Made by a program: the position numbers and the translations under genes. From the NCBI GenBank assembly GCA_965242485.1, contig CBDESM010000003.1, forward strand, positions 558,001 to 622,000: 64,000 nucleotides of DNA, in the 5' to 3' direction. The stretch's first letter is position 1; every line of letters begins with the position of its first letter. The DNA comes from CBDESM01 sp965242485 (GTDB lineage Bacteria; Chloroflexota; Dehalococcoidia; Bin125). Of the stretch, positions 16,257-24,226 are shown piece after piece. The notes beneath the pieces were generated by a model. The model saw nothing but the letters and a program-made list of their open reading frames with translations. It searched no databases and was not told the origin of the DNA.

Positions 16257-16656
16257 TCAGTACGCTTCGCGGCCCGATGCCTGCAGGGTCGCCCGGATGG
16301 CGTCTTTCATCGCGGGCGGGACGCGGCGCGAGCCGAGCGCGGCGAGCTGCAACCGGTAGAGCAGATCGGGCGGGAAGGGATCCGCTTGGGCGACACGGCC
16401 ATGTCGCTTGTCGTCGTCGAGCGCCGCTACGGGGTTCAAGCTCGCATGCTGCCAGTACATGCATGAGTCGTTCTTGAGGAAGGAGTGCTCTTCCCGCATG
16501 ATCACGTCGCATTGGCGGTGATCGGTGCGTTGGGGTCGCCCGTGCGTCGTGATGCTCGCGATCGCGACTTTTCCCGTCGGCCGTCGCGCCGCTGAGCACG
16601 ACCCAGAGATGCCCGCCCATGTCGAGTCCGATGAACGTCTCGCCGGGCTCGATCAT
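16257..16656 (-). pseudogene. putative toxin partner of Panacea antitoxin, frameshifted
   Basis: The ATG at 16656 overlaps the antitoxin stop (ATGA, 16653-16656). Residues 1-29 read MIEPGETFIGLDMGGHLWVV up to ATADGK; the frame then turns into Arg-rich nonsense. Shifting by one base at the run of four T on the plus strand (16569-16572) restores a coherent 103-residue continuation (VAIASITTHGRPQRTDHRQC, IMREEHSFLKNDSC, to the TAG before 16257), giving a 132-residue protein. Either the gene is broken or one base was added in sequencing. The HLWVVLSG...VAIASITT start recalls small beta-barrel proteins paired with antitoxins; the family is not certain. Alternatively a slippage site could make both products. 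Confidence 0.7.
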
Positions 16657-17210
16657 TCGCCGTAGCGGGAGAGGAACGAGCGCGCAGCCTCGGCATGTTG
16701 GGCAACTTCTTCGATTTCCCATTCGGCTCGACCGGCCGAACGGAGAATTTCGGCGGGGTCGATCGACGCTGGGTCCGGGCCGGGGTCGGCCCATTCCGGC
16801 AGCGCGGTCGTCCGTTGCTTGAGCTGTTGCCCGGTCAAGGCGCCGAATTCGTCGTCGACTGCGGCCAAGATGTCCGTTTCGTATTCCGAGAGCTTGCCGG
16901 TGTCGGCGCAGTCGCCCGGACGCACCATCGATTCGCCGACCGGAGCGACGAATTCGCACCAAGCAGCATTCCCCGTGCCGTTGCCCTTGATCAGGTCGTG
17001 GATCCGGCCCAGCACGGGGCCGTGCGGAGTTGCGAGGAAATGGTCGCCTGTGATCGGACAGCCGTCGTCGAGCAAAGCGCGCCTGTCGGCCAAGTAGAGC
17101 AGCGCGATCAGTCTGAAGCGCGGCATCTCGCCACCGTGGCGGCGCAGCAGCCAAGCGGCGGCTTGGGCGGCTTTGCGTTCGTCGAAGTGGAAGATGATCG
17201 GGAGGGTCAT
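16653..17210 (-). CDS. Panacea/SocA-like (DUF4065) antitoxin-type protein
   Basis: 185 residues. The Panacea domain is recognised by FDERKAAQAAAWLLRRHGG near the N-terminus, LIALLYLADRRALLDDG, and PITGDHFLATPHGPVLGRI. Panacea proteins neutralise many unrelated toxins encoded beside them, often by direct binding, and the related SocA acts as a ClpXP adaptor. The downstream partner overlaps its stop by 4 bp, as expected for an antitoxin-first TA operon. A TACGAT hexamer at 17217-17222 lies 6 nt before the ATG with no ribosome site, suggesting a leaderless mRNA. Confidence 0.85.
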   Translation of the reverse strand: MTLPIIFHFDERKAAQAAAWLLRRHGGEMPRFRLIALLYLADRRALLDDGCPITGDHFLATPHGPVLGRIHDLIKGNGTGNAAWCEFVAPVGESMVRPGDCADTGKLSEYETDILAAVDDEFGALTGQQLKQRTTALPEWADPGPDPASIDPAEILRSAGRAEWEIEEVAQHAEAARSFLSRYGE

Positions 17211-17216
17211 GGGGGC

Positions 17217-17222
17217 ATCGTA
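17217..17222 (-). promoter_or_regulatory. -10-like hexamer TACGAT, leaderless promoter candidate
   Basis: On the minus strand TACGAT is followed by 6 nt (GCCCCC) and the ATG of the Panacea gene. No Shine-Dalgarno sequence fits in that space. Confidence 0.4.
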
Positions 17223-17271
17223 GCGGCGGGGTTGGGCCTAGAATGCGACGGCAGTGCCGAGGGAGGCCGAG

Positions 17272-18156
17272 ATGCCGGAGTTCGAGAACATTCTGTACGA
17301 GGTGCGGGACGGGAAGGCGTACGTGACGCTGAACCGGCCGGAGAAGCTGAATGCGCTGTCGGTGTCGCTGCAGGACGAGCTGGCGCGGGCGATGTGGGAG
17401 GCGGACGACGATACGGCGGTGCACTGCGCGGTGCTGTCGGGCGCGGGGCGGGCGTTTTCGGCGGGCTACGATCTGACGGCGTCGCAGTCAACGCCGACGG
17501 AGACGTACGACCGGGTGTACCGCGGGCGGGTCGATTTCGACGACGACACGTGGCGGATGGAGCAGGCGCAGCGGGCGCGGATGTCGATTTTCGACATGCA
17601 CAAGCCGGTGATCGGCAAGGTGCACGGGTACTGCTTGGCGGGCGGGACGGACCTGGTGCTGCTGACGGACATCATCATCGCGGCGGAGGACGCGGTGATC
17701 GGGTTTCCGCCGGTGCGGGCGATGGGTTCGCCGCCGGCGCACATGTGGCTGTACCACGGCGGCCCGCAGTTCGCGAAGCGGATGCTGCTGACGGGGGATT
17801 CGATCACGGGCGCGGAAGCGGCGGAGCGGGGGCTGGTCTACGAGGCGGTGCCGGCGGAGCGGCTGGACGAGGCGGTGGAGGAGCTGGCGGACAAGATGGC
17901 GATGATCGATCCGCAGCTGCTGAGCGCGAACAAGCGGATCGTGAATTTGGGGCTGGAGATGATGGGCGCGCGGACGCTGCAGCGTCTGGCGAGCGAGAAC
18001 GACGCGCGGGCGCACCTTGCGCCGAGCGTGCGCGAGTTCGGCAAGCGGAGCCGCGAGGAGGGCCTGAAGGCGGCGCTGGAGTGGCGCGACAACAAGTTCG
18101 GCGACGGCCGCGGCAGCGAAGCCGCGCAGCAGCGCAAGGCGACGACGGCCGGCTGA
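17272..18156 (+). CDS. enoyl-CoA hydratase/isomerase family protein
   Basis: 294 residues from an ATG preceded by GGGAGG (17261-17266). Crotonase fold: VRDGKAYVTLNRPEKLNALS, the oxyanion-hole segments GAGRAFSAGYDL and VHGYCLAGGTDLVLLTDI, then IGFPPVRAMGSPPAHMW. These enzymes hydrate, isomerise or cleave CoA thioesters. The positions of the two catalytic Glu of true enoyl-CoA hydratases are not conserved (GTDL and PPAHM instead), so hydration itself is uncertain and an isomerase, dehalogenase or lyase role is possible. A GTG at 17254 lies 9 nt after TAGAAT and could start a leaderless version six residues longer. Confidence 0.9.
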   Translation: MPEFENILYEVRDGKAYVTLNRPEKLNALSVSLQDELARAMWEADDDTAVHCAVLSGAGRAFSAGYDLTASQSTPTETYDRVYRGRVDFDDDTWRMEQAQRARMSIFDMHKPVIGKVHGYCLAGGTDLVLLTDIIIAAEDAVIGFPPVRAMGSPPAHMWLYHGGPQFAKRMLLTGDSITGAEAAERGLVYEAVPAERLDEAVEELADKMAMIDPQLLSANKRIVNLGLEMMGARTLQRLASENDARAHLAPSVREFGKRSREEGLKAALEWRDNKFGDGRGSEAAQQRKATTAG

Positions 18157-18188
18157 GGCGCTCTGCCCCGCGCATTCCCGGTCGCGGA

Positions 18189-18194
18189 TAGGCT
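18189..18194 (+). promoter_or_regulatory. -10-like hexamer TAGGCT before the type IIG gene
   Basis: TAGGCT lies 10 nt before the ATG at 18205, with no ribosome site. It matches the hexamers before 5712 and 32590. Confidence 0.35.
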
Positions 18195-18204
18195 GGCAAC
18201 GGAT

Positions 18205-21200
18205 ATGGCCAGTTTCACCTCCGACTTCCGCGCCTACTTGGCGGGCGTGCGCGAGACGTTCCGGACGGAGCAGGCCACCGAGCATTCGTATCGCGGGGAT
18301 TTGCAAACGCTGATCGAGGCGGTCGCGGGCACGGGGGTCCGCGCGATCAATGAACCCAAGCATGTCGCCGTGGGTGCGCCCGACCTCGTCGTCACCGGGA
18401 GCGGCGGCACGATCGGCCATGTCGAATGCAAGGACATCGGCGTTTCGCTGACCGCGCAGCATGACGGCAGGCAGATCACGGGTTATCGGCAGGCGCTGCC
18501 GAACCTGATCTTGACCGACTATCTGGAGTTCCATTGGTTCCGGAACGGCCAGCTGGTCGAAACCGCGACGCTGGGCGCGATTTCGCGGGACGGTACTTGG
18601 ACGGCCCGTCGCGGCGGCGTTGAAGAAGTGGAGCGGCTGCTCGGCGAGTTCTCGGCTGTCGAGCCGGCGGGCGCCGGGAGTCCCGAGGAACTCGCCGTCG
18701 CCATGGCCGCGCAGGCGCGGCTGCTGCGCTCCGCGGTGGAACGGGCGCTGGACGAGAACCACGGCGGGCAGCTGCCGCACATCTACGAGATGTACAAGGA
18801 CACGCTCTTCGACACGGTCACGCACGAACAGTTCGCCGATATGCAGGCGCAGACCGTCGCCTATGGCCTATTCGCCGCCCGCTGCCTGCAACCGCACGAG
18901 CCTTTCAGCCGGCAAACCGCCACCTTTGCGAGAACGACGCCTTTCTTCCGCGACATGTTTTCCCAGATCGCCGGGCCCGCCATCGACGAACGCATCACCT
19001 GGATCGTCGATGCGATTGCCGAGCTGCTGGAAGCGACGGATTTCGAGGGGATCATTCAATCGCTGGCCACAGTCGTCGGACGCGAAGAGTCGATGCTCCA
19101 TTTTTACGAGACGTTCCTCGCGGCCTACAACCCGCGCGTGCGCGAGATGCGCGGCGTCTATTTCACGCCGCGCCCGGTCGTCTCCTACATCGTGCGCAGC
19201 GTGGATCAGATTTTGCGCTCGGCCTTTGAACTGCCGTTGGGATTGGCCGATACCGGAGAGCGGGGCAGTCCCGGTCCAAGTGCGGGACCCCAGCTGCCGC
19301 GGGTGCTGATACTCGATCCTGCGACGGGGACGGGGACCTTCCTCAACGAGGTAGTGGACTTGGTCCGCGCGACAATCGACGGGGAGGGGATGGGGGGGGC
19401 GTGGGAAAGCTATGTTCAGGATCATCTGCTGCCACGGTTGCTTGGTTTCGAACTGTTGATGGCACCCTACGTGATCTGTCATCTGCGACTCGCGCTCGCG
19501 CTGGGCGGCCCGGATATGCGGATGCCCGATGGCGAGCGACTGCATGTGTACCTGACCAACGCGCTCGAACCTCCCCAAGAAGGGGATCATCGCATGATGG
19601 CCATGCATGCCATCGAGCAAGAAGCCCGCGGTGCCGACGCGGTCAAGCGCGAGCGCCCGGTGATGGTCGTCTTGGGCAATCCTCCGTATTCCGGCCATTC
19701 CGCCAATCAAGGCGAATGGATTTCCGGCTTGATGCGAGGCGACGATGCCGGCGACGAGACGCACAGCTATTTCACGATCGGTGGCGAATCGCTCGGAGAG
19801 CAGAATCCCAAGTGGCTCAATGATGATTACGTGAAATTCATCCGCTACGCGCAACGCCGAATCGAGCAGACCGGCAGCGGTATCGTCGCTTTCATCACCA
19901 ACCACTCTTATCTGGCCAATCCGACCTTTCGGGGGATGCGCGAGGCATTGCTTGAATCGTTCGACGAGATTTACATCGTCAACTTGCACGGCAACACATT
20001 GGAGAACAATCTTGAACTTCGCGCTCTGGGAGACGAAAATGTCTTTGACATCCAGCAAGGAGTCGCCATTAGTATTTTCGTGCGTCACGAGCAACATTCC
20101 GACGAGCCTGCCAAAGTACAGTACGCCGAACGCACCGGTCCTCGAGGCGCAACCGGAGATTCGGGCAAGCTCGAATGGCTGGCGCGGGAATCAACGGCGA
20201 CCACCGATTTTGAGGAAGTTCGTCCCGTTGCACCTCTATTGCTGTTCAAGCCAGTTGCAGAAGACGCGGCCGACGAGTTCAAGCGTTGGCCTTCGATCGT
20301 TGATTTATTTGAAGAGCATGCCGTCGGTATTGCAACAGCACGTGATAATCTAACGGTACAGATGACACGCGAAAATATGGATACCGTGCTGAGTCGGTTC
20401 TCTGAACTGGAGACCGAGGCAGCCCGCGAAGAGTTTGCACTCGGGCGTGATACGCGCGATTGGCAAGTTGAGTTAGCACAGCTGGATATCGAAGAAAATT
20501 CCAGCGAAGAAATGGAATCACCGCTTGGGAGAGTACTTCCATATCGTTATCGACCGTTCGATCATCGCTGGACTTGGTACTCCGGGCGTTCTCGAGGTTT
20601 CCATTGTATGCCACGACGCAAGGTGATGAATCATCTGACGGTTGGAGATGAAAACGTCGCGTTGCTGGTGGGTCGGCAGGGCCAAGTGACGGGTTCGCCT
20701 ACTTGGGATGTGGCTTTCGTTGCTGAAGGCTTGGTTGATTTGAACGTGTTCCGACGGGGCGGTACCCGGGTCTGTCCGCTCTACCGCCTGCCGCTTGACG
20801 ACGAAGGAAGATGGGCTGGCAAGCGCGAGGCGAACATCTCGGCGGATTTCTGCGAGGTGATCAGCGCGGCTACGGGGCTGCGCATCGCCTTCGCCGGCGG
20901 CCGCGAGGTGCCGGGTTCCGAATTCAGCCTGCGGGATACCTTCAATTACATCTATGCCGTTTTACAGAGCCGCGGGTACCGCGAGCGCTATCACGAGTTG
21001 CTGCAAGTGGATTATCCGCGCATCCCCGCACCGGGCTCGGCTGATCTCTTTCGGCGTTTGACCGCAGTCGGCGCCGATCTAGTCCAAGCCTCGCTGTTGC
21101 GTGAAACTGGGGGTGAGATGCCGCGGTACGCCACGGGCGGCTCGAACAAGATTGAGCGGGTCCGGTTCGTCAGCGGCAACGGGGTGCCGAGCATCGAGAT

Positions 21201-21447
21201 CAATGCAGAGGACAAGTTCACCGGTGTCCCGGTGGCCGTTTGGGAGTTCACGATCGGGGGCAGGCATCCCGTGCGCGACTGGCTTGAAGCGCGGAAGGGC
21301 GCTGTCTTGACGTTCGACGACGTGCTCCACTTCCGTCGAATGTGCGCGGCCATAGCCCGGATGATCGAGCTCGCCGACCGTGTTGACGAAATCATTGAAG
21401 AGCATGGCGGTTGGCCGATTGACATCGCGCGCGGAGCCCAGCCATGA
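18205..21447 (+). CDS. single-chain restriction-modification enzyme, type IIG/ISP-like
   Basis: 1080 residues. The N-terminal nuclease domain shows a PD-(D/E)xK core: GAPDLVV with Asp60, then HVECKDIG with Glu74 and Lys76. A helical connector (about 140-300) leads to a gamma-class N6-adenine methyltransferase with motif I DPATGTGTF at 371-379 and motif IV NPPY at 492-495, preceded by MRGVYFTPRPVVSYIV. The C-terminal 400 residues act as target recognition, with PYRYRPFDHRWTWYSGRSRG typical of type ISP C-termini. There is no helicase domain, so it is type IIG-like rather than a translocating LlaGI-type enzyme. Between about 20,080 and 20,700 base composition is clearly less GC-rich than the surroundings, a sign of transfer. 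The ATG of the next gene overlaps its stop. Confidence 0.92.
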   Translation: MASFTSDFRAYLAGVRETFRTEQATEHSYRGDLQTLIEAVAGTGVRAINEPKHVAVGAPDLVVTGSGGTIGHVECKDIGVSLTAQHDGRQITGYRQALPNLILTDYLEFHWFRNGQLVETATLGAISRDGTWTARRGGVEEVERLLGEFSAVEPAGAGSPEELAVAMAAQARLLRSAVERALDENHGGQLPHIYEMYKDTLFDTVTHEQFADMQAQTVAYGLFAARCLQPHEPFSRQTATFARTTPFFRDMFSQIAGPAIDERITWIVDAIAELLEATDFEGIIQSLATVVGREESMLHFYETFLAAYNPRVREMRGVYFTPRPVVSYIVRSVDQILRSAFELPLGLADTGERGSPGPSAGPQLPRVLILDPATGTGTFLNEVVDLVRATIDGEGMGGAWESYVQDHLLPRLLGFELLMAPYVICHLRLALALGGPDMRMPDGERLHVYLTNALEPPQEGDHRMMAMHAIEQEARGADAVKRERPVMVVLGNPPYSGHSANQGEWISGLMRGDDAGDETHSYFTIGGESLGEQNPKWLNDDYVKFIRYAQRRIEQTGSGIVAFITNHSYLANPTFRGMREALLESFDEIYIVNLHGNTLENNLELRALGDENVFDIQQGVAISIFVRHEQHSDEPAKVQYAERTGPRGATGDSGKLEWLARESTATTDFEEVRPVAPLLLFKPVAEDAADEFKRWPSIVDLFEEHAVGIATARDNLTVQMTRENMDTVLSRFSELETEAAREEFALGRDTRDWQVELAQLDIEENSSEEMESPLGRVLPYRYRPFDHRWTWYSGRSRGFHCMPRRKVMNHLTVGDENVALLVGRQGQVTGSPTWDVAFVAEGLVDLNVFRRGGTRVCPLYRLPLDDEGRWAGKREANISADFCEVISAATGLRIAFAGGREVPGSEFSLRDTFNYIYAVLQSRGYRERYHELLQVDYPRIPAPGSADLFRRLTAVGADLVQASLLRETGGEMPRYATGGSNKIERVRFVSGNGVPSIEINAEDKFTGVPVAVWEFTIGGRHPVRDWLEARKGAVLTFDDVLHFRRMCAAIARMIELADRVDEIIEEHGGWPIDIARGAQP

Positions 21448-21872
21448 CGACCAAGGGCGTCCTCGTGATTGGGGCGGGGGGCGGGGCTGGGCGAGAGTGC
21501 GCTGTTGCTTTAGCGGGGGCGGGGGTGGATGTGGCGGTGGCTTCGTTGACGCTTGAGGGGGGCGAAGTGGTGGGGGTGCATTCGGCGGCTAATGAGATTT
21601 GGTCGCTGGGGCGGCGGAATTTGGCGGTTGAGCTGGATGGGGGGGATGCTGCGGCGGTTGCGGATGCGATCGTGCGGGTGCGGGAGGAGTTCGGGCGGCT
21701 GGATGCTGCGGTCGTCGCGGGGGAGGGCGGGGAGGGCGTTGCAGCTGGACTGCGCGAGGGGGTTGCGGCCGTGTTGCGCGAGGCGGGGGTTGAGCGGGTG
21801 TTCGTGTTGGATGAGGGTGTTGAGGGCGGGGTGGCGGCGGTTGTTGCAGAGATCGTCGCGGCGACGGGCTAG
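21444..21872 (+). CDS. truncated SDR-like Rossmann protein coupled to the restriction enzyme gene
   Basis: 142 residues. It begins like a short-chain dehydrogenase: VLVIGAGGGAGRECAVALAG with a glycine-rich loop, then VDVAVASLTLEGG and ELDGGDAAAVADAIV. It ends before any catalytic Tyr-x3-Lys, so it is either a 3'-truncated relic or a small nucleotide-binding protein. Its ATG overlaps the TGA of the restriction enzyme gene (21444-21447), which implies coupled translation. The DNA is extremely G-rich on this strand, unlike the upstream gene, so the join may be a recombination point. Confidence 0.6.
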   Translation: MTTKGVLVIGAGGGAGRECAVALAGAGVDVAVASLTLEGGEVVGVHSAANEIWSLGRRNLAVELDGGDAAAVADAIVRVREEFGRLDAAVVAGEGGEGVAAGLREGVAAVLREAGVERVFVLDEGVEGGVAAVVAEIVAATG

Positions 21873-21933
21873 GCATGCTGGCCACGGAGGCAGGCAGCAG
21901 CTGAGGCGAGCGTGAGTATCGGGCGGGGAGGCG

Positions 21934-22887
21934 TCAGACGATTACGTCCAGGCCTATGGCGGCGAAGATGATGGCCAGGTAGGCGATGGAGGCGAAGAAG
22001 GCGCGGATGGGGGGGTCTTTGCGGGCGTAGAGGCGCCAGGCGAACCAGATGAAGGCGGCGCCGGCGATGGCGGCGGTGGCTTCGTAGCACCAGCCGAGAT
22101 GGCCGGCGGCGGGGCCGATCAGGGAGACGGCGACGAGGACAACGGAGTAGATCAGAATTTGCCTGCGGGTTTCGGCTTCGCCGGCGACGACGGGGAGCAT
22201 GGGGACGTTGGCAGCGGCGTATTCGGCGCGGTATTTGAGGGAGAGGGCCCAGAAGTGGGGTGGGGTCCAGAGGAAGATGAGGGCGAAGAGGATGAAGGCG
22301 GTCCAGGAGAGTTCGCCGGTGACGGCGGCCCAGCCGACGAGCGGGGGGACGGCGCCGGCGGCGCCGCCGATGACGATGTTCTGGGCGGTGCGGCGCTTGA
22401 GCCAGATGGTGTAGGCGAAGACGTAGAAGGCGGCGGCGGCGAGGGCGAGGAGGGCGGAGAGCCAGTTGACGGTGAGCGCGAGCTGGACGCCGCCGGCGGC
22501 GACGAGGGCGGCGCCCCAGGCGAGGGCGGCGTTGGGCGGGAGCGCCTGCATGGGCAGGGGGCGGGAGCTGGTGCGGGCCATGATCGCGTCGATGTCGCGG
22601 TCGTACCACTGGTTGAGGGCGTTGGCTCCGCCGGCGGTGAGCATGCCGCCGAGCAGGGTGAGGAGGATCAGGCCGAGGCCGGGCCAGCCGTCTGCGGCGA
22701 GGGCCATGGTGGGGGCGGTGGTGACGAGGAGGAGGCCGATGATGCCGGGCTTGGTGAGGTCGGCGAGGGCTTTGGCGGCGGCGCGGGCGCGGGCGGGGAA
22801 GGGGAGCGCCGGCTCCGCGGGGGCGTCGATCGGGTGGTCGGCGCGGGGGAGTTCGGCGGACCGGAGTTTGGCTGGGCCGGTGGTCAT
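21934..22887 (-). CDS. ctaB: protoheme IX farnesyltransferase (heme O synthase)
   Basis: 317 residues, a polytopic UbiA-family membrane enzyme that transfers a farnesyl group to heme B, giving heme O for heme A synthesis. The prenyl-diphosphate Asp motif appears as NQWYDRDIDAIMARTSSRPL, with LTKPGIIGLLLVTTAPTM before it and the second conserved stretch ALSLKYRAEYAAANVPMLPV after FLWTPPHFW. The ATG overlaps the heme A synthase stop (ATGA, 22884-22887). An open frame continues far upstream but encodes only Arg/Pro-rich shadow. Last gene of the cytochrome oxidase cluster. Confidence 0.95.
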   Translation of the reverse strand: MTTGPAKLRSAELPRADHPIDAPAEPALPFPARARAAAKALADLTKPGIIGLLLVTTAPTMALAADGWPGLGLILLTLLGGMLTAGGANALNQWYDRDIDAIMARTSSRPLPMQALPPNAALAWGAALVAAGGVQLALTVNWLSALLALAAAAFYVFAYTIWLKRRTAQNIVIGGAAGAVPPLVGWAAVTGELSWTAFILFALIFLWTPPHFWALSLKYRAEYAAANVPMLPVVAGEAETRRQILIYSVVLVAVSLIGPAAGHLGWCYEATAAIAGAAFIWFAWRLYARKDPPIRAFFASIAYLAIIFAAIGLDVIV

Positions 22888-23858
22888 GATCCGGCTCCGG
22901 GGACTTGGCCGGCGGGGTGCGGGGCGGCGCGGGCGACGGGGGCGAAGGAGATCCAGCCGGCGCGCTGGGCGGCGAGGACGGCGGCTGCGCCTGCGGCGGT
23001 CCAGGCGGCTGCGCCGAAGGCGAGGTGGAGGACGCGGACGGCATCGTCGAGGTTGGTCCACATCGTTGTCGCGCCGAGCAGGATTTGGAGGACGACGAGG
23101 GCGGCTGCGCCGTGGGCGGCGAGGACGACGGGGCGGGAGCGGGGAGCGAGTTGGACGGCCATCGCGCCGACGGCGAGGACGGCGGCGGTCGCGACGGCGG
23201 CGAGCAGGCGGTGGGTCATGTGCCATTGGGGGAGGCGCCCGTCGGGCCAGAGCTGGCCGTTGCAGAGGGGCCATTGGTTGCCGCAGTAGTAGGCGGCGTC
23301 GGTATGGGTGACGTAGGAGCCGACGACGACGGCGAGGTAGACGAGGATCGCGGCGGCGAGGGCCCAGCGGGCGAGGACGCCGGCGCCGCCATCGGGGTCG
23401 CCGGGGGGCGGGCGGAAGCTGCCGAGCCAGGAGGCGGAGACGAGCATGAGGATGGCCATGGCGGCGGCGAGGTGGGCGGTGACGACGACGGGTTCGAGCC
23501 GTTCGGTGACGGTGAGCGCGCCGAGGCCGCCTTGGAGGGCGAGCATGGGGATGGCGGCGAGCGCGGGGAGGGCGATCCAGCGACGGTCGCGGTGGCGGAG
23601 CCAGGCGATGATCGCGTAGGCGAGGACGGCGAGTCCGATGAGGGCGGCGGCGAGGCGGTGGGACCATTCGAGCCAGACTTGGTGGGCCTCGAAGCCGGCG
23701 GCGCGGTATTCGTCGACGGGGGGGATGACGCTGCCGTAGCAGAAGGGCCAGTCGGGGCAGGCGAGGCCGGAGCCGGTGACGCGGACCGCGCCGCCGAGCG
23801 CGACGAGGCCGAGCAGGACGAGGATGAGCAGCGCGCCGAAGGCTTGGAAGCGGGTCAT
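22884..23858 (-). CDS. ctaA: heme A synthase (COX15/CtaA family)
   Basis: 324 residues, eight predicted membrane helices. It oxidises the C8 methyl of heme O to the formyl of heme A. Signature parts: GGAVRVTGSGLACPDWPFCYG near the N-terminus, the haem-ligand His in WLEWSHRLAAALIG and VVTAHLAAAM, and in the second half HMTHRLLAAVATA and RVLHLAFGAAAW. Cys pairs occur in LACPDWPFC and YYCGNQWPLC, as in other COX15 proteins. Overlaps genes on both sides by 4 bp (23855-23858 and 22884-22887), so it is tightly coupled to ctaB. Confidence 0.95.
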   Translation of the reverse strand: MTRFQAFGALLILVLLGLVALGGAVRVTGSGLACPDWPFCYGSVIPPVDEYRAAGFEAHQVWLEWSHRLAAALIGLAVLAYAIIAWLRHRDRRWIALPALAAIPMLALQGGLGALTVTERLEPVVVTAHLAAAMAILMLVSASWLGSFRPPPGDPDGGAGVLARWALAAAILVYLAVVVGSYVTHTDAAYYCGNQWPLCNGQLWPDGRLPQWHMTHRLLAAVATAAVLAVGAMAVQLAPRSRPVVLAAHGAAALVVLQILLGATTMWTNLDDAVRVLHLAFGAAAWTAAGAAAVLAAQRAGWISFAPVARAAPHPAGQVPGAGS

Positions 23859-24133
23859 CGGGAGGGCGGCTCCGCTTCGCGGCGTTCGAGATCGGCGGGT
23901 TCGGCGCGGGCGGCGCGGAGGGTGATGAAGAGGGCGACGGCGAGGCCGAGCGCGAGGGGGACGAGGACGATGGCGGCGGGGGAGACGCTGAGCGGGAGGG
24001 TCATGAAGCCGATGAAGGCGAGGGGGAGGGCGATGGCGAGGGTCCAGCCGGAGATGCGGAGCCAGAGGCGCGGGTCGGCGAGCAGGCCGCGGCGGAGGGG
24101 CGCGTTCCCGTGAGATGCGCGGGTGGGGTTCAT
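23855..24133 (-). CDS. small two-helix membrane protein in the oxidase cluster
   Basis: 92 residues with two adjacent hydrophobic helices (WTLAIALPLAFIGFMTLPLS and AAIVLVPLALGLAVALFITL), a basic N-terminus and a charged tail. I do not recognise a family. Its stop overlaps the heme A synthase start (ATGA), so it probably works in heme A synthesis or oxidase assembly, perhaps as a helper subunit. AGGA lies upstream of the ATG. Confidence 0.7.
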   Translation of the reverse strand: MNPTRASHGNAPLRRGLLADPRLWLRISGWTLAIALPLAFIGFMTLPLSVSPAAIVLVPLALGLAVALFITLRAARAEPADLERREAEPPSR

Positions 24134-24226
24134 GGGATTTTCCTGCGGCAGGGTTCCGCGGCTGGTTCCGCCAAGTGCAGGGTATCGCGCGATCTGCTGC
24201 GCGCCGACTGGCGGGAGTGGCGGGGG

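Noticed and set aside
17239..17254. TAGAAT-N9-GTG as a leaderless start of the enoyl-CoA hydratase gene
   Set aside because: Kept only as an alternative; the ATG at 17272 has a clear GGGAGG ribosome site.
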